A stretch of 64,000 nt of DNA. It comes from Sphingomonas sp. QA11 (GTDB lineage: Bacteria > Pseudomonadota > Alphaproteobacteria > Sphingomonadales > Sphingomonadaceae). Under the pieces are notes generated by a model. That model had not been told where the DNA came from and did no database searches. It worked only from the letters and a program-made list of their open reading frames with translations. Positions 55,636 through 64,000 of this stretch are shown here, piece after piece; within the stretch, counting starts at the first letter, position 1; each line of letters begins with the position of its first letter. Position numbers and translations under genes: made by a program. The stretch covers positions 3,376,501-3,440,500 of the forward strand of contig NZ_CP098774.1 in assembly GCF_028473665.1 (NCBI RefSeq). Reading direction: 5' to 3'.

Positions 55636-56235
55636 ATGCTCGTAACGCAGCGCCAATCGCCCTTCATCTTCGCTGATCGTTTGCGCCTTCCGGTCGCGTT
55701 CGACCCCGCCGGCCTGCGCGACGACCTCGAGAGGATCGCCAACGCGACCTGGGTCGATCATTTCGTGAAGCAGAATTACGAGGGCGACTGGAGCGTGCTA
55801 CCCCTACGCTACAGCGCCGGCGCGACTCATCCGATCATGCAGGCCTATTCCGACCCGACGGTCACGGCATTCGACGAAAGCCCGCTTCTCGACCATGCCC
55901 CCCATATCCGCGGGGCGATGGCCTGGTTCCAATGCCCGCTCCAGACCGTGCGGCTGATGCGCCTGACCCCGGGGTCGATCATCAAGGAGCATTTCGATCA
56001 CGATCTCGCCGCCGAATGGGGCACAGCGCGGATTCATATCCCGATCACGACGAACCCGCAGGTCGAGTTCATGGTCAACCGCGAACCCGTGGCCATGGAT
56101 CCGGGAAGCGTCTGGTATCTGCGCCTGTCGGACCCGCACAGCGTGGCCAATCGCGGCACTACCGACCGGGTCCATCTGGTGATCGACTGCACCGCCAACG
56201 ACTGGCTGACGGAACAGCTCGCCGCAGGGACCTGA
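55636..56235 (+). CDS. Aspartyl/asparaginyl beta-hydroxylase family enzyme
   Basis: A 199-residue 2-oxoglutarate/iron oxygenase of the Asp/Arg hydroxylase family. Metal and substrate residues are in IIKEHFDHDLAAEWGTARIH and SDPHSVANRG, followed by DRVHLVID. Enzymes of this family hydroxylate Asp or Asn side chains of proteins. The Asn-rich peptide nearby is an obvious candidate substrate. ATG 55636 is chosen; a TTG three codons earlier is possible. It is divergent from the sulfotransferase across 95 bases. Confidence 0.82.
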   Translation: MLVTQRQSPFIFADRLRLPVAFDPAGLRDDLERIANATWVDHFVKQNYEGDWSVLPLRYSAGATHPIMQAYSDPTVTAFDESPLLDHAPHIRGAMAWFQCPLQTVRLMRLTPGSIIKEHFDHDLAAEWGTARIHIPITTNPQVEFMVNREPVAMDPGSVWYLRLSDPHSVANRGTTDRVHLVIDCTANDWLTEQLAAGT

Positions 56236-56241
56236 GTTGGT

Positions 56242-56691
56242 TCAGACCGGCCAGAGCGAGACGACGCACAGGATGAAGGCGCCGATGGCGAGGGAGGCGA
56301 GCAACGCCCTGCCCCATCTCGGCCGGACCGCTGTCCCTTCAGGGCGCACGAGCGGAACGACGACCGGTGCGGGATTGAGCGCCTCGCTGAGCTGATAGAA
56401 AGTGATCGGGGTCACGAACTCGCAGCCATAGCCATTGGGGCCTCGCCGGGCGACGACGGCGGCGTTGACCCGCGTGCCCGCAATGCCGATCCAGATCATC
56501 GCTTCGGCATCCAGTGCCTCGGACGTCTCCATGCGGAAACCCGTCATCGACAGATCGTAGATCAGGACGTCGAGAGGCAAGCCGTCGTCGGACGCGCGCA
56601 ACGTCGCATCGACCAGCACCGGATACCGGGGGGCACCGCGTCGTTCTTCAGGATCGGAACGGTAAACGCGCGCAATCAGGGCCATCTTCAC
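56242..56691 (-). CDS. PilZ-domain protein with C-terminal membrane helix
   Basis: A 149-residue protein: RSDPEERRGAPRYPVLVDATL gives the RxxxR region of a cyclic di-GMP-binding PilZ domain, and DLSMTGFRMETSEAL the (D/N)xSxxG motif. The last 20 residues form a membrane helix (ALLASLAIGAFILCVVSL). It could respond to the diguanylate cyclase at 29653. Confidence 0.82.
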   Translation of the reverse strand: MKMALIARVYRSDPEERRGAPRYPVLVDATLRASDDGLPLDVLIYDLSMTGFRMETSEALDAEAMIWIGIAGTRVNAAVVARRGPNGYGCEFVTPITFYQLSEALNPAPVVVPLVRPEGTAVRPRWGRALLASLAIGAFILCVVSLWPV

Positions 56692-56787
56692 TCCGACACC
56701 AGGGCAGGCGCCGAGAATCGGTGGATTAGATTACCAAAAGCTTAGTAGCGCCTTCTTCAGCCGGCATTTCCGGCAGCCGCGCCCCAT

Positions 56788-57321
56788 TTATTTCAACCGC
56801 AGGGTAAGCCCGGCGACCGCAAGATCCACGGTGTCGACCGCCGCCGCGACGCGCTGGTTGATTTCGCCGGCCAGGTCGCGGAACCGCCGTGCCAGCGCAT
56901 TGTCGGGCACGATGCCCAGGCCGACTTCGTTCGAGACGAGGATGATGCGCGCCGGGCTCGAGGCGATCGCCGACAGCAAGGCGTCGGTGCGGGATTGCCC
57001 GTCTTCCCCGGCGAGGAGCAGGTTCGAGGCCCAGAGAGTCAGGCAGTCGACCAGCAACACCGTCCCGACAACTCCCGCCGCCCCGATCGCCCCGGCGAGA
57101 TCGATCGGCGCCTCGACCGTGCGCCAGCGTGGCCCCCGGTCAGCGCGGTGACGCGCGATCTTCGCGGTCATTTCAGCATCGAACGCCTGGGCCGTCGCGA
57201 TGAAGACGAGATCGCCCTCAAGCGATTCAGCCGCCGCCTGAGCGTGACGGCTCTTGCCCGAACGCGCGCCGCCCAGCACGAACAGACTCCGGCCAAAAGC
57301 TTGCACCAACCGCTCTCCCAT
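56788..57321 (-). CDS. cobU: Adenosylcobinamide kinase / guanylyltransferase CobU
   Basis: Phosphorylates adenosylcobinamide and then adds GMP, in the nucleotide loop assembly of B12. The 177-residue protein has Walker A GGARSGKS (17-24), and VLLVDCLTLWASNLLL and VSNEVGLGIVPDNALAR typical of CobU. Start MGERLVQAF at 57321 is preferred; the frame continues to 57711 without family similarity. Divergent from cobC, 72 bases apart. Confidence 0.92.
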   Translation of the reverse strand: MGERLVQAFGRSLFVLGGARSGKSRHAQAAAESLEGDLVFIATAQAFDAEMTAKIARHRADRGPRWRTVEAPIDLAGAIGAAGVVGTVLLVDCLTLWASNLLLAGEDGQSRTDALLSAIASSPARIILVSNEVGLGIVPDNALARRFRDLAGEINQRVAAAVDTVDLAVAGLTLRLK

Positions 57322-57393
57322 GCGCGAGCTCTTGTCCCGCCCGCCCGGATTGGCGAAGGCAGGCCCCGGAGCGCAAGGAAAAAGGGACCCGGA

Positions 57394-58386
57394 TTGAAAG
57401 CGTGGACAGAACATGGCGGACGGATCGACTCGGCAAGGGCGGCGTATCGCGACGCGCCCGCGCCCTGGGTCGACCTCTCGACCGGCATCAACCCGCGCCC
57501 CTGGTCCGGAATTGACCTGGCGAGCATCGACCTCGCCGCCCTGCCCTCTCCATCCGATCTCGGCGACCTCGAACAGGCCGCGGCAGCGATGTTCGATTGC
57601 CGGACGGGCGAGATAGCGGCGCTGCCCGGCACCGAAGTGGGGCTGCGCGTCGTGGGCGATCTGGACCTGCCACGACCCTATCGGCACCTCACCCCGAGCT
57701 ATCGCACTCACGCCGAGATGCTTCCCGGATCAGCGCCCATCACGATCGACATGCTCGATGCCGAGGCTGCGCGCGGTGGCACCATCATCCTCGCCAACCC
57801 GAACAATCCAGACGGGCGCGTCATCGCCTCGGCGACGCTTCTGGCGATCGCCCGCGCGCTTCGGGAACGCGGCGGGTGGCTGATCGTCGACGAAGCCTTT
57901 GCCGACGCGGTGCCGGAAGCAAATCTGCTCCCGATGCTCGCTCCGGACGATCCGGTCATCATCTTCAGGTCGTTCGGCAAGTTCTTCGGCCTGGCCGGGC
58001 TGCGGCTCGGCTTCGTCGCTGGCCCCGGGATGCAACTCGCCGCCATCAGGCGACGGCTGGGAAGCTGGCCGGTATCGGCGCCCGCACTTGCGGTCGGCAC
58101 GGCGGCGTATCGGGACAAGGACTGGATCGCGGCGACCCGTGCAGCCCTTACCCTGGAGGCGTTTCATCTCGACCGGATGCTGGCGAGGCACGGGTTGACG
58201 GCATCGGGCGATTGCCCCCTGTTTCGGCTCGTCGAGACTGACAATGCCGCAGCGATGTTCGACCGGCTCGCCCGCGCCGGCATCCTGACACGCCCGTTCG
58301 ATCATGCGCCCCGCTGGCTTCGCTTCGGCCTGCCCGCCGACGCCACCGTGCTGGAGCGGCTCGATCGGGCGCTCGGCGATGGCTGA
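57394..58386 (+). CDS. Threonine-phosphate decarboxylase (CobC/CobD family)
   Basis: A 330-residue PLP enzyme that makes (R)-1-amino-2-propanol phosphate, the linker of the B12 nucleotide loop. WVDLSTGINPRPW, NPNNPDGRVI, and the PLP lysine region FRSFGKFFGLAGLRLG are those of the family. Start is TTG 57394 (family-like KAWTEHGGRIDSA) after AAGGAAAAAGGGA; no ATG is suitable. Overlaps cbiB by 8 bases. Naming varies between Salmonella (cobD) and Pseudomonas (cobC). Confidence 0.9.
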   Translation: MKAWTEHGGRIDSARAAYRDAPAPWVDLSTGINPRPWSGIDLASIDLAALPSPSDLGDLEQAAAAMFDCRTGEIAALPGTEVGLRVVGDLDLPRPYRHLTPSYRTHAEMLPGSAPITIDMLDAEAARGGTIILANPNNPDGRVIASATLLAIARALRERGGWLIVDEAFADAVPEANLLPMLAPDDPVIIFRSFGKFFGLAGLRLGFVAGPGMQLAAIRRRLGSWPVSAPALAVGTAAYRDKDWIAATRAALTLEAFHLDRMLARHGLTASGDCPLFRLVETDNAAAMFDRLARAGILTRPFDHAPRWLRFGLPADATVLERLDRALGDG

Positions 58387-59317
58387 GCCGGTAGCCCTTG
58401 CGGCGCTTCTCCTCGACGCCGGCATTGGCTGGCCGGGCACGCTGTACCGGCGGATCGGACATCCGGTCGGCGGCTTCGCGCAAATCATCGGCTGGTGCGA
58501 ACGGCACTGGAACGCCCCTTCGGCATCCCCGGTACGCCGGCGCCTCCTCGGGCTGGCGACGCTGTTGATCGTCGCCGGCACCGCTTTCGGCATCGCCCTG
58601 GCGGCCACGGCGCTGGTGCGGTTCTTGATGGGCGATCTCGCCTGGATCGGTCTGGCCGCCCTTGCCTTTCCCGGGCTCGCCCAGCGCAGCCTGCACGATC
58701 ATGTGGCGCCGGTGGCGACCGCGCTCGCGACGCGCGACCTGCCGCGTGCCCGCGCCGCGGTCGCCATGATCGTCGGCCGGGATGTCGAGACGCTCGATGG
58801 CGCGGGCATCGCCCGGGCAGCGATCGAAAGCCTCGCCGAGAGCTTTTGCGATGGTATCGTCGCACCGCTCTTCTGGCTGCTGGTGCTCGGCGTACCTGGG
58901 CTATGGGCGTATAAGGCGATCAACACCGCCGACAGCCTGATCGGGCATCGCGAGGAGCGCTGGCGCGCCTTTGGCTGGGCTTCGGCCCGGACCGACGATG
59001 TGGCCAATCTGGTTCCGGCGCGGCTTGCCGGCCTGCTGCTGTGCCTTGCCGGGGGTGGTGGCCTGACGACAATGTTTCGCGACGCCCGCAAGCACGCATC
59101 GCCCAACGCCGGCTGGCCCGAGGCTGCCATGGCCGGCGCGCTTGACCTTCGCTTGGCCGGCCCGGTCGCCTATGATGGCGTGATGCTCGACAAGGACTGG
59201 ATCGGCTCGGGCCGCAGCGAGGCGACCGCGAACGACCTTCAGCGCGCGCTCACCACCTACCGTATTGCATGTCTCCTGCTGTGGCTGGTCGCCGGGGGCG
59301 TCGCATGGGTGCTGTGA
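58379..59317 (+). CDS. cbiB: Adenosylcobinamide-phosphate synthase CbiB (CobD of Pseudomonas)
   Basis: A 312-residue membrane enzyme that joins the aminopropanol linker to adenosylcobyric acid. Several membrane helices; [22 protein letters not shown] at the N-terminus (the DxxxxxP region), [15 protein letters not shown] and [27 protein letters not shown], split for description, are diagnostic. Overlaps cobQ by 13 bases. Confidence 0.92.
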   Translation: MAEPVALAALLLDAGIGWPGTLYRRIGHPVGGFAQIIGWCERHWNAPSASPVRRRLLGLATLLIVAGTAFGIALAATALVRFLMGDLAWIGLAALAFPGLAQRSLHDHVAPVATALATRDLPRARAAVAMIVGRDVETLDGAGIARAAIESLAESFCDGIVAPLFWLLVLGVPGLWAYKAINTADSLIGHREERWRAFGWASARTDDVANLVPARLAGLLLCLAGGGGLTTMFRDARKHASPNAGWPEAAMAGALDLRLAGPVAYDGVMLDKDWIGSGRSEATANDLQRALTTYRIACLLLWLVAGGVAWVL

Positions 59318-60777
59318 TGCTGCAGGGCACCGGCTCCGATGTCGGCAAGTCAGTGCTGGTCGCCGGCCTCTGCCGGGCCCTTGCCAATCGCGGTCTCGCC
59401 GTGCGCCCGTTCAAGTCGCAGAACATGTCGAACAATGCCGCCGTCACCGCGGACGGCGGCGAGATCGGGCGGGCCCAGGCGACCCAGGCTTTTGCCTGCC
59501 GGGCAGAGCCGACCGTCGATATGAATCCCGTATTGCTCAAGCCGCAGGGCGACCGGACCTCGCAGCTCGTCGTGCGGGGCCGAGTCCGCGGCATTTTGCG
59601 CGCGGCACAGTGGCGGGAAGGTCGCGAGGGGCTGCTGATCGAGGCGCTGGAGAGCTATCGGCGGTTACGCGGTGAGGCGGATATCGTCGTCGTCGAAGGC
59701 GCGGGATCACCGGCCGAGATCAACCTGCGCGACGGCGATATCGCCAATATGGGCTTCGCGCGAGCCGCCAGGGTACCGGTGATCCTGATCGGCGACATCG
59801 ACCGGGGCGGCGTGATCGCATCACTGGTCGGCACGCGTGCGGTGATCGATCCGGCTGACGCAGCGATGATCCATGGCTTCATCGTCAACAAGTTCCGCGG
59901 CGACCCCCGCCTGTTCGACGACGGCTATCGCGCGATCGGGGAGCGTGCCGGCTGGCGCGGCTATGGGGTCGTGCCATGGCTCGCCGAAGCGGTCCGCTTG
60001 CCGAGCGAGGATGCCGTCATTCTCGAACGCCGCGGCACGAACGCCGAAGGTCGAACCATGATCGCCTGCCCGATCACACCGCGAATCTCCAATTTCGACG
60101 ATCTCGATCCGCTGCGGCTGGAACCGGATGTCGATCTCGTCATGGTGCCGCCCGGCACGCCGATCCCCGCCGAGGCATCGCTGATCGTCCTGGCCGGTTC
60201 GAAGGCAACAATCCCCGATCTGGCTTTCCTCCGCGCCGAAGGCTGGGACATCGATATCCTGGCGCACCACCGACGCGGCCGCCCCGTACTGGGCTTGTGC
60301 GGCGGCTATCAGATGCTGGGCCGGAGTGTTGGCGATCCCGCCGGGATCGAGGGACCAGCCGGAACCGTCCCCGGTCTCGGCCTGCTCGACGTCACGACCA
60401 CCCTGTCGCCACAAAAGAGGCTCGAACGAGTCACCGGCACCGCGCTGGGCGCGCGGTTCGACGGCTATGAGATGCATATGGGCGAAACCATGGGACCGGA
60501 TGCGGAACGGCCGGTCGGGCAGTTCGATGATGGCCGCCCCGATGGCGCCACCTCGCCCGACGGCCTGGTGTCGGGCAGCTACGTTCATGGCCTGCTCGCC
60601 GATGCTCGCCAGCGACGTGCGTGGCTGGCACGGATCGGGGTCCACGGATCGGGGCCGGACCATCGCGCTTCGATCGATGCCGCGCTCGACGCGATCGCCG
60701 CGACGCTGGAGAAGCATCTCGATATCGACGCGATCATCGCGCTGTCAAAAACGGCCGGCGATCACCAGGACACTTAG
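59305..60777 (+). CDS. cobQ: Cobyric acid synthase CobQ (CbiP)
   Basis: Amidates four side chains of adenosylcobyrinic diamide using glutamine. The 490-residue protein has an N-terminal ATP-binding domain ([33 protein letters not shown]) and a C-terminal class I glutaminase with catalytic Cys in [12 protein letters not shown] and final His in GSYVHGLL. The last 33 bases overlap the converging cobS gene. Confidence 0.94.
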   Translation: MGAVMLQGTGSDVGKSVLVAGLCRALANRGLAVRPFKSQNMSNNAAVTADGGEIGRAQATQAFACRAEPTVDMNPVLLKPQGDRTSQLVVRGRVRGILRAAQWREGREGLLIEALESYRRLRGEADIVVVEGAGSPAEINLRDGDIANMGFARAARVPVILIGDIDRGGVIASLVGTRAVIDPADAAMIHGFIVNKFRGDPRLFDDGYRAIGERAGWRGYGVVPWLAEAVRLPSEDAVILERRGTNAEGRTMIACPITPRISNFDDLDPLRLEPDVDLVMVPPGTPIPAEASLIVLAGSKATIPDLAFLRAEGWDIDILAHHRRGRPVLGLCGGYQMLGRSVGDPAGIEGPAGTVPGLGLLDVTTTLSPQKRLERVTGTALGARFDGYEMHMGETMGPDAERPVGQFDDGRPDGATSPDGLVSGSYVHGLLADARQRRAWLARIGVHGSGPDHRASIDAALDAIAATLEKHLDIDAIIALSKTAGDHQDT

Positions 60778-61458
60778 GAGAGCGGTTTCCACCAGTTCGA
60801 TGCCGGCGCCATGGCAGTCGCCGGTCACGCCACCGATCCGGCGCTTCAGCCACAAGCCCCAGCCAAGGATCAGCAGCGGCGTCGCTGCAAGGGCAGGCGC
60901 GAAGACAACGACACCGCATAGAAGCAGGGCCCAACCAATCAGATCCCTCGTCCGTACCGCCCCGGCGACGACAGCCCCCAGCCCGGCCTTGAGCGGCGGC
61001 AGCCAGCGCGCCCAGGCAAGCGGCCCGATCCGCGCCGCGAACGGGATCAAGGCCACCGCCCCCCAGCCATATCCGGTTATGCCGTGGAGCAGGACGAGCT
61101 TGGCCAGCAATTGCAGGACGATCGCAACAACGCCGAAGCTGCCGATATGGGGATCTGCCATGACCGCGAGCAGCCGCTCGCGATCCCGGTGCGCGGCACC
61201 ACAAGCGTCAGCGAGATCGGCAAGGCCATCGAGATGGAGCGCGCCCGTGACCGCGACCCACACCAGCAGGGCGGCAAGGGCGCCCAACCAGGGATCGATC
61301 ATCCCCCCTGCCCAACCAGCCAGCGCGACAAGGCCACCAACCACCAACCCGACCAGCGGATAGCAGCGGATCGCCGCCGCGAAGTCGTCGCCGTCCGTCG
61401 CTATCTGGGGCATGGGCAGCCGGGTCAGGAAGCCGAACGCGACGATCAGGCGCTTCAT
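60745..61458 (-). CDS. cobS: Adenosylcobinamide-GDP ribazoletransferase CobS
   Basis: A 237-residue membrane enzyme for the last step of nucleotide-loop assembly. [10 protein letters not shown] at the N-terminus, the catalytic acidic loop [16 protein letters not shown] and [16 protein letters not shown] are family features. Start at 61458 ([10 protein letters not shown]) is preferred to an upstream extension to 61623. Its 3' end runs 33 bases into cobQ on the opposite strand. Confidence 0.92.
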   Translation of the reverse strand: MKRLIVAFGFLTRLPMPQIATDGDDFAAAIRCYPLVGLVVGGLVALAGWAGGMIDPWLGALAALLVWVAVTGALHLDGLADLADACGAAHRDRERLLAVMADPHIGSFGVVAIVLQLLAKLVLLHGITGYGWGAVALIPFAARIGPLAWARWLPPLKAGLGAVVAGAVRTRDLIGWALLLCGVVVFAPALAATPLLILGWGLWLKRRIGGVTGDCHGAGIELVETALLSVLVIAGRF

Positions 61459-61471
61459 GTCTCCCGGTACT

Positions 61472-62041
61472 TCACGTCCAGAGGCCAACGATCTGGGCCG
61501 ATGGCGCCGGTCCCGGCCAGACGCGCAGCGACAGGACCGCCGCATAGGGCAGGTCGAATGCCCAGAGTTGCGGCAGGCCGAATCCGCACAGGATCGCAAG
61601 CGCGGCGCGGATCGCGCCGCCATGAGTCACGACCAGGGTCGATCCGCCGGGCAAATCGGCAATGGCCGAGGTCACTCGGGCCTGGAGTTCCGACCATCGC
61701 TCTCCCCCCGGCGGCGGATAGCTATCCGGGTCGTCCCAGAAGCGCCCGAGCGCTGCTGCATCGATGTTCGACGCCGCCATGCCGTCCCACGTGCCGAAAT
61801 CCAGCTCGCGCCAGCGTGGATCACCGATCACCGCCGAGCCGTCACCGGCAATCGCGTCGGCACAGGCGGCGGCCCTTCTCAAGTCCGACGACAGGACATG
61901 ATCCACCATCAGGCCGGTCGCCTGCTCGACACAGGCAGCGATGCCCGTCGGGGTGGCGGGGCTGTCGGTACGGCCCAGCATCCGCCCGGTCAGCTCTGGT
62001 TCGCCATGGCGCATCAGGTGGAGGAGAAAGGGCTCGCTCAC
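61472..62041 (-). CDS. Histidine phosphatase, alpha-ribazole-5'-phosphate phosphatase-like
   Basis: A 189-residue phosphoglycerate-mutase-fold phosphatase. LHLMRHGEPELTGR (catalytic His12) and VVTHGGAIRAAL (second His) are clear. In the cob cluster, between cobT and cobS, it is most likely the phosphatase that gives alpha-ribazole. Overlaps cobT by 4 bases. Confidence 0.85.
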   Translation of the reverse strand: MSEPFLLHLMRHGEPELTGRMLGRTDSPATPTGIAACVEQATGLMVDHVLSSDLRRAAACADAIAGDGSAVIGDPRWRELDFGTWDGMAASNIDAAALGRFWDDPDSYPPPGGERWSELQARVTSAIADLPGGSTLVVTHGGAIRAALAILCGFGLPQLWAFDLPYAAVLSLRVWPGPAPSAQIVGLWT

Positions 62042-63051
62042 GCCCCGGACACACCGGCCTCGGCAAAGGTCGCCATCCGGTCATGCGCGGCAAGCGCCGC
62101 CCGGATCACCCCGGTCGCGACCGCCGCGCCGCTCGCCTCGCCAAGCCGCATGCCGAGGACCAGCAACGGATCAAGACCGAGCCGATCGAGCAACCGCCCA
62201 TGTCCCGGCTCCGCCGATCGATGCCCCGCGATGCAATGCGCGACGATCCCGGGATATGCGGCGGCAAGCGGAGCGACACCAGAGCAGCAGATGAATCCGT
62301 CAAGCACGACCGGCACCCTTGCGTGCCGGGCCGCGATAACGGCACCGGCGATCGCAACGATCTCGCGCCCGCCGACGCGTCGCAGCGTCTCGAACGGCGT
62401 GACCGGCGCACTGGCGTGACAAGCGAGCCCCCCCGCGACGACCGCAATCTTGCGCCCGATCCCCGCAGCATCAACGCCGGTGCCGGGCCCGACCCAATCG
62501 ATCGGGTCGCCGCCGAAGCTTCGGGCGCTGAGCGCCGCGGCGGCGGTCGAGTTGCCGATCCCCATTTCGCCAAGCACCAGCATGTCGAGGCCACCGGTGA
62601 CGACCGCAGCGCCGGCGTTCAGCGCCGCGAGGCAGTCAGACTCGGACATGGCCGACCCGACCGTGAAATCATCGGTCGGCCGGTCGAGATCGAGCGGCAC
62701 CACGACCAGATCGAGCCCCGCGGCACCGGACAAGGCGTTGATCGCCGCGCCGCCAGCCTCGAAATTATGAACCATTTGGGCGGTCACCGCCGCCGGAAAG
62801 GCGCTGACGCCATGCACGACGACGCCGTGATTGCCGGCGAAGACCGCCGCGCGGGCCTGTTCGATCCGTGGCCGCTCGCACCCCTGCCAGCTGGCCAGGA
62901 AGATGGCGATGTCCTCGAGCCGGCCGAGCGATCCGGGAGGCTTGGTGAGCTGCCCCTGACGTGCCGCTGCCGCGGCGCGCGCCGATTCATCCGGTCCCGG
63001 CAGCGTCGCCAGCGCCTCCTCGAAGGCGGGAACGGAATCGAACATCGTCAT
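62038..63051 (-). CDS. cobT: Nicotinate-nucleotide-DMB phosphoribosyltransferase CobT
   Basis: Makes alpha-ribazole phosphate from the lower ligand base (dimethylbenzimidazole) and NaMN. The 337-residue protein carries LTKPPGSLGRLEDIA, FAGNHGVVVHGVSAFP, EMGIGNSTAAAAL and the C-terminal GMRLGEASGAA, with the general-base Glu in the last. Overlaps the DUF1636 gene by 4 bases. Confidence 0.93.
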   Translation of the reverse strand: MTMFDSVPAFEEALATLPGPDESARAAAAARQGQLTKPPGSLGRLEDIAIFLASWQGCERPRIEQARAAVFAGNHGVVVHGVSAFPAAVTAQMVHNFEAGGAAINALSGAAGLDLVVVPLDLDRPTDDFTVGSAMSESDCLAALNAGAAVVTGGLDMLVLGEMGIGNSTAAAALSARSFGGDPIDWVGPGTGVDAAGIGRKIAVVAGGLACHASAPVTPFETLRRVGGREIVAIAGAVIAARHARVPVVLDGFICCSGVAPLAAAYPGIVAHCIAGHRSAEPGHGRLLDRLGLDPLLVLGMRLGEASGAAVATGVIRAALAAHDRMATFAEAGVSGA

Positions 63052-63455
63052 TCAACCAGGGCTCCGGCGGGCGGCGTGCGCGTGATGAAATGGCCCTTCA
63101 CGCCCTGGGGCCATTCCCGGAACGGCACCTGCCCGAATTCGCTCCGCGCATAGAGCGCCGCATAATCCAGAATGGCACGCGCCGCTTCCTCTCCCGGCTC
63201 GAACCGGCCCAGCACATAGCCGACCTTGCCCGGCGCCCGAAGATGGACGGTACAGAAGTCGCTGCAGGCGAACAGGCACGGCATTTCCTGGACGGCGACG
63301 CCGGCATAGGCCGGATCGCTGGCCTTCATCGCCCGGAGCGCCGTCACGAGGCGCTCCCCGCCGCGCCGACCCTCATCATCGGTGCGGGATTCGACCGAGT
63401 GGCGGCAGGTATTGCAGGCGACCACCGCTGGTCCGTCATCGGCGGGCTTCAGCAT
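63048..63455 (-). CDS. DUF1636 metal-binding-like protein
   Basis: A 135-residue protein with cysteines in VVACNTCRHS and MPCLFACSDFCTVHL, the pattern of DUF1636 (thioredoxin-like ferredoxin or metal carrier), a family found in B12 and cobalt loci. Start MLKPADDG at 63455 is preferred over a 32-codon extension. Possible role in cobalt handling is inferred from context. Confidence 0.8.
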   Translation of the reverse strand: MLKPADDGPAVVACNTCRHSVESRTDDEGRRGGERLVTALRAMKASDPAYAGVAVQEMPCLFACSDFCTVHLRAPGKVGYVLGRFEPGEEAARAILDYAALYARSEFGQVPFREWPQGVKGHFITRTPPAGALVE

Positions 63456-63471
63456 GTCGTGAGAACCCCCG

Positions 63472-64000
63472 TCATGCGGCGGCCCTCTGGACAGAGGGTG
63501 CGGCGGGGACGCCAAGCGCAACCAGCGCCCGATAAAGGATGAGCAATCCAATCAGGATAGCGCCGTTGCGCAAAAACTGGTTCACCATGATCGACGGAGA
63601 CAATGCGGTCACCGCGCCGCCAAGCCCGAGCGACCACAGGAAAACAATCGCCTTGAACGCGACGAAGCCGGCGACATAGGCGAAAGCGAGCCGGACAGGG
63701 ACAGCCGACGAAAGCCGGCCAGCGATGCTGTCCGCCACAAGCGCCGACGCAACCGCGGCGGTGCCGAGCGCGACAGCCCAGCCAAGGGTGGTCGCATCAT
63801 GCGGATAATGGAGCATGCCGAACCCGACCACCTGGCTCACGGCCCAGGCAGCGAGCATCAGCAGCACGCCGTCGCGACGATGCATATGGACCGCCGCCAG
63901 CGCCGCGAGTGCCGGGAACGGCGTGGCGCAGGCAAGCACCAAGGTCGTGACGGTGCTCGCCGCGGTCAGCAGCAGGATCCACAAGGCCGATGCCCCGCGT
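63472..64000 (-). CDS. Membrane protein of the cobalamin cluster (5' end outside window)
   Basis: At least 175 residues with about five hydrophobic helices: LWILLLTAASTVTTLVLACA, VLLMLAAWAVSQVVGFGML, AVASALVADS, RLAFAYVAGFVAFKAIVF and a last helix LIGLLILYRALVALGV. The frame is open to the window end, so the start lies beyond it; a TTG at 63984 is not needed. Histidines in AAVHMHRRDG and MLHYPHDA might bind metal. Cobalt uptake is a guess from the position next to the DUF1636 and cob genes. Confidence 0.65.
   Translation of the reverse strand, partial: RGASALWILLLTAASTVTTLVLACATPFPALAALAAVHMHRRDGVLLMLAAWAVSQVVGFGMLHYPHDATTLGWAVALGTAAVASALVADSIAGRLSSAVPVRLAFAYVAGFVAFKAIVFLWSLGLGGAVTALSPSIMVNQFLRNGAILIGLLILYRALVALGVPAAPSVQRAAA

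Noticed and set aside
61084..63153. 689-codon open frame on the plus strand
   Set aside because: Antisense of cobS, the phosphatase and cobT, all of which have clear motifs. The translation is Arg/Pro-rich.

Overview
The window reads as chromosomal DNA of an alphaproteobacterium of the Sphingomonadaceae, most likely Sphingomonas or a close relative. This is inferred from high GC, a gene about every kilobase on both strands, an Oar-like TonB receptor, a DUF3297 protein, a compact mtnBDCA operon, ECF42/YciI and LytS/LytTR pairs, and REP-like hairpins between genes. No database search was possible; names rest on recognised motifs, lengths and neighbourhoods.

Layout. 1-11.6 kb is mainly housekeeping: 3' end of secD, secF, a Mth938-like gene, a secreted DUF3089 hydrolase, a glycosyltransferase with a mannose-6-phosphate isomerase, bamD, recN, a small secreted protein, cspA, a small gene that seems to start at ACG, and ligA. 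11.7-27.4 kb holds an Oar-like receptor, a small secreted protein, an HD-domain protein, a LytS/LytTR two-component pair, a DUF1698-type methyltransferase, a PEP-mutase-family enzyme, DUF3297, an EVE protein, typA, a GH5 lipoprotein, an AraC regulator broken by a stop codon, a VOC protein and a vapBC module. 27.6-42.1 kb holds telA and a membrane partner, a diguanylate cyclase, an AlkD-like repair protein, a CysQ/IMPase-family phosphatase, pmbA, ubiA, rsmE, gshA, a YciI/ECF42 sigma factor pair and an ICMT-like membrane methyltransferase. 42.2-46.5 kb has tRNA-Gly(TCC), the methionine salvage operon mtnBDCA and a convergent aminotransferase that could finish that pathway.

46.6-56.2 kb is the most unusual part. 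I read it as a RiPP (ribosomally made, modified peptide) locus of lasso-like type: an HprK-like kinase, a sulfotransferase, a PqqD-like recognition protein and a B2-type protease in one translationally coupled operon; an asparagine-synthetase-like ATPase coupled to a second sulfotransferase that carries a Nif11-like N-terminus; an aspartyl/asparaginyl beta-hydroxylase; and a 61-residue Asn-rich peptide (52192-52377) with a W-x-x-P leader motif and a C-terminal serine. Inside the locus sit three tandem phage-tail-collar proteins, a GNAT acetyltransferase and a DUF6916 protein. The product cannot be read from sequence; the core does not fit the classical lasso pattern.

56.2-64 kb holds a PilZ protein and a cobalamin cluster for late steps (cobU, cobC/cobD-type decarboxylase, cbiB, cobQ, cobS, phosphatase, cobT) plus a DUF1636 protein and a membrane protein cut by the window end.
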